From assembly GCA_024642185.1 (NCBI GenBank), contig JAHEBR010000050.1, positions 1-11,514 on the forward strand: 11,514 nt of DNA. Direction: 5' to 3'. The DNA comes from Marivivens sp. (GTDB taxonomy: Bacteria > Pseudomonadota > Alphaproteobacteria > Rhodobacterales > Rhodobacteraceae). The notes below the pieces were generated by a model that was given only the letters and a program-made list of their open reading frames with translations, did no database searches and was not told the DNA's origin. The position numbers and the translations under genes were made by a program. Positions within the stretch are counted from its first letter, which is position 1. Each line of letters begins with the position of its first letter. This document shows, piece after piece, positions 7,616 to 11,514 of this stretch.

Positions 7616-7993
7616 TCACGTCGTTTCGGCGCAGTGGCGGCGAAACGCACGTTTGAGCATATCAAGTTCGGCCCTGAGGAGGCTGATCTCGGCGCGCAGG
7701 TCGTGATCAAGCACGTCCCCCGCCAAAAGCGAAAAGGTTGCGACTATGGCGTCGGTCGCAGCCTCGGAGATAACAAAAGTCTGGACCCCGTCCGAGATTA
7801 CTTCGGGGGGAATGGGAAACCGCAAAAGCCAGACACCCGGCCCATCGCCAGCGCGCATGGAAAGACCCTCGATAGGCTTGTCGTGATGATGCACCTTCAG
7901 GCTCGGCGCCGGCATATCCTGCCGAGGCGCCTTCAAAACAGCCTCCCAGACCCCTTCGATCAGGCGGGTTTCTGTCAGGGTCATCTGAGACAT
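7616..7993 (-). CDS. Small hypothetical protein with C-terminal predicted coiled coil
   Basis: This is a 125-residue protein I do not recognise by function. No signal peptide or membrane segment is visible. Residues 1-90 look like a compact beta-rich domain, with a His cluster HHHD at 35-38 and alternating hydrophobic strands VWLLRFPIP and QTFVISEA. Residues about 96-118 form an amphipathic helix with heptad-like leucines (L99, L105, L106, L110, L113), then RRHC, suggesting self-assembly through a short coiled coil. I chose the ATG at 7993 because GAGGAA lies five bases upstream. A longer frame starting at TTG (8035) would overlap the upstream DUF6478 gene by 28 bases. The start lies 14 bases after the DUF6478 stop, so the two are very likely co-transcribed. 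Similar proteins are, as far as I recall, confined to Rhodobacterales. Confidence 0.8.
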   Translation of the reverse strand: MSQMTLTETRLIEGVWEAVLKAPRQDMPAPSLKVHHHDKPIEGLSMRAGDGPGVWLLRFPIPPEVISDGVQTFVISEAATDAIVATFSLLAGDVLDHDLRAEISLLRAELDMLKRAFRRHCAETT

Positions 7994-7998
7994 CTCGG

Positions 7999-8004
7999 TT
8001 CCTC
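7999..8004 (-). promoter_or_regulatory. Ribosome binding site GAGGAA deciding the start at 7993
   Basis: GAGGAA on the - strand lies five bases ahead of the ATG at 7993 and inside the 14-base gap after the DUF6478 stop. It is the reason for preferring this start over the upstream TTG at 8035. Confidence 0.7.
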
Positions 8005-8007
8005 GAA

Positions 8008-8781
8008 TTAAAGGCCAGCGCGCGGGTGGCGGCAAAAGGTGAGATCATGGATCGTCACCTGACTCATCTCCGGATTATCGAAGATCAGATCGAGCCACAT
8101 TCCTTCAACACGCTTTTCGTTCAGCTTGGAAAAGGCCAGATCGAATTCGACCATTGCCTCTCCATTGCCGAGATCAAGTTCGCGGACGAATTGTTCGGTA
8201 TTCGGGCCATGGCGAACATTGAGGCGCGCAAAAATTTCGAGTGGTCGTTCACATTCGATCCGCGCATCCACCCGAAGCAGATGCTGTTTGTGAAGTCCTT
8301 GCGCGCCCGCGGTCGGGAGCTCGATTGCCAGAGACAGAAACGAGCCGTCAAAGCCGAAGACATCCATTCGCAAGCCATAGGGCGCGAGATCGCTTTCCCG
8401 TTGGTTGCGGATCTGCCTGAGCGTCAGTTCACTTTCCCGGCAGTCGTGAAAAACTGTGACCTCGTCGCCGAATTTGGCCTTGGTCTCAATGGCGGCGATC
8501 CCCGAAACGGGAAGCGGGCGGTTCCAGAGGTCTGGACGCCAGGCCCAGTCCGTGCCGCTGGGCTTGGGGAACGTAGCAGTGCCGATGCGGGGAAGGGCCA
8601 GTCGGTTGTCGGCGATGGCGAGCAGGCGATCGATTTGAATTCGAAGTTGGCGGGCCAGATTCCGCATTCGGCGCAATTCAGAAAGATCGGCCGCATCCGC
8701 CTGCTTGGCCCAAGCGGTCCAGCGCGACAGCGTAAGCCGCTGCAAGAGCTTGCCGTTCAAGCCAATCCGCTCCGCTTTCAT
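8008..8781 (-). CDS. DUF6478 family protein
   Basis: This is a 257-residue protein that I recognise, from memory of its motifs, as the uncharacterised DUF6478 family of Rhodobacterales. Residues about 25-60 are helical and basic (ELRRMRNLARQLRIQIDRLL). They are followed by GTDWAWRPDLW (77-87), FHDCRESELTLRQIRNQ (111-127) and DLAPYGLRMDVFGFDGSFLSL (131-151). The second half is strand-rich, with LEIFARLNVRHGPNTEQ (181-197) and MWLDLIF (228-234), compatible with a beta-sandwich, possibly carbohydrate-binding-like. That last point is speculation. No signal peptide or transmembrane helix is visible, so it is probably cytoplasmic. I prefer ATG 8781, with GAGGG seven bases upstream, over the TTG at 8817 that would add 12 residues. 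It lies 76 bases downstream of the lipoprotein gene and 14 bases upstream of the next small gene. Confidence 0.82.
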   Translation of the reverse strand: MKAERIGLNGKLLQRLTLSRWTAWAKQADAADLSELRRMRNLARQLRIQIDRLLAIADNRLALPRIGTATFPKPSGTDWAWRPDLWNRPLPVSGIAAIETKAKFGDEVTVFHDCRESELTLRQIRNQRESDLAPYGLRMDVFGFDGSFLSLAIELPTAGAQGLHKQHLLRVDARIECERPLEIFARLNVRHGPNTEQFVRELDLGNGEAMVEFDLAFSKLNEKRVEGMWLDLIFDNPEMSQVTIHDLTFCRHPRAGL

Positions 8782-8788
8782 GCCTCTA

Positions 8789-8793
8789 CCCTC
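8789..8793 (-). promoter_or_regulatory. Ribosome binding site GAGGG deciding the start at 8781
   Basis: GAGGG on the - strand lies seven bases ahead of ATG 8781. The alternative TTG at 8817 has no comparable site. Confidence 0.6.
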
Positions 8794-8857
8794 GTAGACC
8801 CTGCCTTTGCGAACCAATCCGGCTCGGGAGGCTATTCTGTGCCCGCTTTAGAAACAG

Positions 8858-9505
8858 TTACCCAGTTTCGGCTGTCGCAACAACACTATTGGCTTGGATC
8901 ATAGCATCGATCGCCGACCGCAGAAGGGCTTGCCCCTGCTCATAGCTCAGTGGTGCGCGATCATAGCCGCGAAGTCGGATCGTCACGAGGCGATCCTTGA
9001 GATCGAAAAAGGCGCGCCACTCGACCGGTTGAAACCCGTCAAATCCACCCTGCGGCGCCGAATTCAGATAGACCTCGACGACATGGCCCCAAACACCGGT
9101 CTTGCCAACAGAGATGCCCCGTGCAGGCCCGTCACCCGCCAGAAGCTGTTTGCCCTGATCGCTCTTCAAGAAGGCTCTAAGCTCACGCTCTTCACCCGTC
9201 ACGATTGCGCTGTCGGCGTCTCCGACCTGAACGGTGATCAATCCATCATAACGTGGCGCTGTCCCGTCTCGCGCGACAAGCGCACAGCTGGCCTCGACCG
9301 CAAAGCCAGCGTCGGCCCGCGTCGCATTCCGATCGATACAGTAGCCGGCCGGTGTCGCAACCACGACCGCCCCGTCCAACATATCGATCCGGGTGACGGT
9401 CGAACCCGACGGGCCCGACAGGAAAGAAAACCCGCCGCCGGTGGGCTCGCACCCGGCCAGCGCCAGAACGGCGCCGGCCAAGGCAAGTCGGCGGCAGGTG
9501 CTCAA
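8858..9505 (-). CDS. Putative small lipoprotein of unknown function, TTG start
   Basis: This is a 215-residue secreted protein. It begins with a short basic region (CRRLALAG), a hydrophobic core and the lipobox LAGC, giving a predicted lipidated C19 after signal peptidase II cleavage. Gly and Glu/Pro follow rather than Asp at +2 (E20), so outer-membrane sorting is plausible. The mature domain has two cysteines (C56 in GYCIDRNATR and C74) likely to form a disulfide, and strands such as RIDMLDGAVVVATPAGYC and HVVEVYLNS. I do not recognise a characterised family. The only start giving a complete signal peptide is TTG at 9505, one base after the ilvD stop and without a strong Shine-Dalgarno, which suggests translational coupling to ilvD. 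No ATG lies upstream in frame nearby. A DUF6478 gene follows after 76 bases. Confidence 0.78.
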   Translation of the reverse strand: MSTCRRLALAGAVLALAGCEPTGGGFSFLSGPSGSTVTRIDMLDGAVVVATPAGYCIDRNATRADAGFAVEASCALVARDGTAPRYDGLITVQVGDADSAIVTGEERELRAFLKSDQGKQLLAGDGPARGISVGKTGVWGHVVEVYLNSAPQGGFDGFQPVEWRAFFDLKDRLVTIRLRGYDRAPLSYEQGQALLRSAIDAMIQANSVVATAETG

Positions 9506-9506
9506 G

Positions 9507-11237
9507 TCAGAGATCCATATAGATATGGGTCTCGGCCTTGGCGCCGGGATGGGTCACAGCGCCATCGACGGTCGAGCCGACAAGCTGGGCGTATTTCCAT
9601 AGGGCGCCGCTCGCGTAGTTGGTCGGGCGCGGGCCTTTCCACTGGGCCTTGCGGGCGGCCAGTTCGTCGTCCGACAGATCGACGCTGATCTCGCCGGTGA
9701 TGGCGTTGATGGTGATCTTGTCGCCATCTTTCAGAAGCGCGATCGGGCCGCATTTGGCGGCCTCGGGGCCGACGTGGCCGACGCAGAAGCCACGGGTCGC
9801 ACCCGAGAAGCGGCCATCGGTGATCAAGGCAACCTTCTTGCCCATGCCTTGGCCGGAAATCGCGGCGGTGGTGGCAAGCATCTCGCGCATGCCGGGGCCG
9901 CCCGAGGGGCCTTCGTTGCGGATGACGAGAACCTCGCCTTCCTTGTAGTTGCGGGCCTTCACAGCCTCGAAGGCATCCTCTTCGCATTCGAAGACGCGGG
10001 CGGTTCCGCTAAAGACCTGCTCGGCCTCGGACATACCGGCAACCTTCACGATCGCGCCTTCGGGGGCGAGATTGCCTTTCAGGCCGACAACGCCGCCGGT
10101 CTTGGTGATCGGGGCGGCGACGGGGTGGATCACGCGGCCATCGGCTTCGGCAGTGATAAGATCAAGCTCTTCGCCCAAGGTGCGGCCCGAAGCGGTCATG
10201 CAGTCTTCGTGCAAAAGGCCCGCCTTGCGCAGCTCTTTCATCACGACCGGCACGCCGCCCGCCTCATAAAGGTCCTTGGCGACAAACTGGCCGCCCGGCT
10301 TGAGATCGACGAAATAGGGCGTCTCGCGGAAGATGTCGCAGACGTCGAAGAGGTTGAAATCGATCCCCGCCTCATGGGCGATGGCCGGAAGGTGCAGGCC
10401 AGCGTTGGTCGAACCACCGGTGCAGGCGACAACGCGCGCGGCGTTCTCAAGGCTCTTGCGGGTCACGACATCGCGGGCGCGGATGTTTTTCTCAAGAAGG
10501 TTCATCACCGCCTCGCCCGAGGCGATGGCATACTGGTCGCGGCTTTCGTAGGGGGCCGGAGCGCCCGAGGAATTCAGAAGCGCAAGGCCGATAGCCTCGG
10601 ACACGCAAGCCATGGTGTTGGCGGTGAACTGGCCGCCGCAGGCGCCCGCCGAGGGGCAGGCCACGCGCTCGAGCACGGCAAGCTCGGCATCCGAGAAGTT
10701 GCCCGCCTGATGCTTGCCCACGGCTTCGAACACGTCCTGAACGGTCACGTCCTTGCCATTCAAGCGGCCCGGAAGGATCGAACCGCCGTAGATGAAGACC
10801 GACGGCACGTTGAGGCGGACCATCGCCATCATCATGCCCGGCAGCGACTTGTCACAACCGGCGAGACCCACGAGCGCGTCGTAGCAGTGGCCGCGCATGG
10901 TCAGTTCGACCGAGTCGGCAATCGCTTCACGGCTGGCGAGCGAAGAACGCATCCCCTCGTGGCCCATGGCGATGCCATCGGTCACGGTGATGGTGGTAAA
11001 CTCGCGCGGGGTGCCGGAGGCGGCCTTGACGCCAAGTTTCACCGCCTGCGCCTGACGGTTCAGCGCGATGTTGCAGGGCGCCGCTTCGTTCCAGCAGGTG
11101 CCGACACCGATAAGCGGCTGGTGAATATCGTCCTCATCCAGACCCATCGCATAGTAATAGGACCGGTGCGGCGCGCGGGCGGGGCCCTCGGTCACATGGC
11201 GGCTGGGGAGCTTGGATTTATCGAAACGGCGGTTCAT
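9507..11237 (-). CDS. ilvD: Dihydroxy-acid dehydratase IlvD
   Basis: This 576-residue enzyme (EC 4.2.1.9) dehydrates 2,3-dihydroxyisovalerate and 2,3-dihydroxy-3-methylvalerate to the 2-keto acids of valine/leucine and isoleucine synthesis. The three cluster cysteines of the family are present: C55 (NEAAPCN), C128 (CDKSLPG signature) and C200 (GACGGQFTANTM). The metal-binding region TDGIAMG lies at 86-92, and the second signature ALITDGRFSGAT (470-481) contains the catalytic-position S478. The three-cysteine pattern predicts an oxygen-sensitive or semi-stable [2Fe-2S] enzyme; the cluster type is inferred. The related sugar-acid dehydratases Edd and XylD share the fold, but the N-terminus (SKLPSRHVTEGPARAPHRSYYYAMG) and overall match fit IlvD. 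The ATG start has AAGGA eight bases upstream. No other ilv gene is in the window. It heads a cluster continuing into the lipoprotein gene. Confidence 0.96.
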   Translation of the reverse strand: MNRRFDKSKLPSRHVTEGPARAPHRSYYYAMGLDEDDIHQPLIGVGTCWNEAAPCNIALNRQAQAVKLGVKAASGTPREFTTITVTDGIAMGHEGMRSSLASREAIADSVELTMRGHCYDALVGLAGCDKSLPGMMMAMVRLNVPSVFIYGGSILPGRLNGKDVTVQDVFEAVGKHQAGNFSDAELAVLERVACPSAGACGGQFTANTMACVSEAIGLALLNSSGAPAPYESRDQYAIASGEAVMNLLEKNIRARDVVTRKSLENAARVVACTGGSTNAGLHLPAIAHEAGIDFNLFDVCDIFRETPYFVDLKPGGQFVAKDLYEAGGVPVVMKELRKAGLLHEDCMTASGRTLGEELDLITAEADGRVIHPVAAPITKTGGVVGLKGNLAPEGAIVKVAGMSEAEQVFSGTARVFECEEDAFEAVKARNYKEGEVLVIRNEGPSGGPGMREMLATTAAISGQGMGKKVALITDGRFSGATRGFCVGHVGPEAAKCGPIALLKDGDKITINAITGEISVDLSDDELAARKAQWKGPRPTNYASGALWKYAQLVGSTVDGAVTHPGAKAETHIYMDL

Positions 11238-11350
11238 GGGTGTGGTCCTTGTCGGAAAACTATCGGGTCAGGTCTAAAAGACCGGATGCGCGCAGACAAG
11301 GCAGATTAGCCTCGATTGCCTCTGGCAAGGCTGCGGCCTAGGGTCCCGTC
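11238..11350. promoter_or_regulatory. Divergent spacer upstream of ilvD with two short dyads
   Basis: This 113-base spacer separates ilvD from the rightmost gene and must hold the promoter of at least ilvD. It contains a perfect 5-3-5 dyad GGTCT-AAA-AGACC (11271-11283), 34-46 bases ahead of the ilvD start codon. A second dyad, TTGCC-TCT-GGCAA (11316-11328), has outer arms AGCC/GGCT that extend it imperfectly to 11308-11332. These are candidate operators. No confident -35/-10 pair is visible. There is no ATG-led leader peptide rich in branched-chain codons and no attenuator hairpin with a U-tract ahead of ilvD. Confidence 0.35.
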
Positions 11351-11514
11351 ATGCGATTTCTCTTTGCTCCCGCCGACTATGACGCCCACCCGGCCTTCGC
11401 CGCGCTGGCCGGAACCGAGACCGGCCTTGGCAAGACATTCTTGGGAATCATCGCCGTCATCTTCGGCTTTGCCCTGACACCGCTTGTCTTGTCGGCCTTC
11501 GTTCCGCCCTCGTG
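11351..11514 (+). CDS. Probable membrane protein, 3' truncated by window edge
   Basis: Only the first 54 complete codons are visible. The reading frame begins MRFLFAPADYDAHPAF and then enters a strongly hydrophobic segment at about residues 30-50 (FLGIIAVIFGFALTPLVLSAF), consistent with the first transmembrane helix of an inner-membrane protein. A soluble N-terminal tail before a membrane helix is seen in CPBP (CAAX-like) intramembrane protease family proteins of Rhodobacterales. That identification is a guess, as the diagnostic EExxxR and HxxxN motifs would lie outside the window. The start is ATG 11351 with a weak AGGG about eight bases upstream. It diverges from ilvD, sharing the short spacer. 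Codon usage fits the neighbouring genes. Confidence 0.55.
   Translation, partial: MRFLFAPADYDAHPAFAALAGTETGLGKTFLGIIAVIFGFALTPLVLSAFVPPS

Noticed and set aside
8851..8869. GAAAC/GTTTC inverted repeat around the lipoprotein gene stop codon as a terminator
   Set aside because: It is only a 5-bp stem with a mismatch inside, it overlaps the coding end, and it has no U-tract. More likely chance.
8026..8904. A 292-codon + strand frame opposite the DUF6478 gene
   Set aside because: It is in register with the DUF6478 gene, whose - strand product carries family motifs and a supported ribosome binding site.
9774..11309. A 511-codon open frame on the + strand opposite ilvD
   Set aside because: It is in register with ilvD and explained by the same avoidance of TTA, CTA and TCA codons. 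There is no recognisable family and ilvD is certain.
11238..11350. Leader-peptide attenuation of ilvD
   Set aside because: No ATG-led short frame with Ile/Val/Leu runs exists on the - strand in the spacer, and no terminator hairpin with a U-tract precedes ilvD.

Overview
The window is high-GC alphaproteobacterial DNA. Codon usage almost lacks TTA, CTA and TCA, and the protein sequences (a CinA-like protein, DUF6478, a CrgA-like LysR regulator, a 576-residue IlvD) read like those of the Rhodobacterales/Rhodobacteraceae. It looks like chromosomal, mostly housekeeping DNA. I see no transposase, integrase, phage gene, CRISPR array, tRNA or rRNA. No gene-free stretch exceeds 131 bases.

Left part, + strand (1-2950): four tightly packed genes form one probable operon. 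They are a 5'-truncated CinA-like molybdopterin-binding-fold protein, a GNAT acetyltransferase, an AhpD-like peroxidase-related protein with a complete E/CxxC/H site, and an exported OmpA-family peptidoglycan-binding protein. Two of the junctions are 4-base ATGA overlaps and the third is a 6-base gap. A 9-bp hairpin closes the operon.

Middle and right part, - strand (2975-11237): transcription runs right to left. ilvD (branched-chain amino acid synthesis) is followed by a small lipoprotein gene starting at TTG one base after the ilvD stop, then a DUF6478 gene and a small gene ending in a predicted coiled coil. A possible terminator separates these from fadH (2,4-dienoyl-CoA reductase), an amidase-signature enzyme and a LysR-type regulator, each with its own spacer. 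The LysR gene converges on the OmpA gene at the shared hairpin.

Far right, + strand (11351-end): the first 54 codons of a probable membrane protein, divergent from ilvD. The 113-base spacer between them holds two short perfect dyads.

Functionally, fadH supports beta-oxidation of unsaturated fatty acids, ilvD supports valine/isoleucine/leucine and CoA precursor synthesis, and the + strand operon has a mixed stress and envelope flavour. I do not see a clear undescribed multi-gene system. The least understood parts are the three small genes behind ilvD and the N-terminal domain of the OmpA-family protein.
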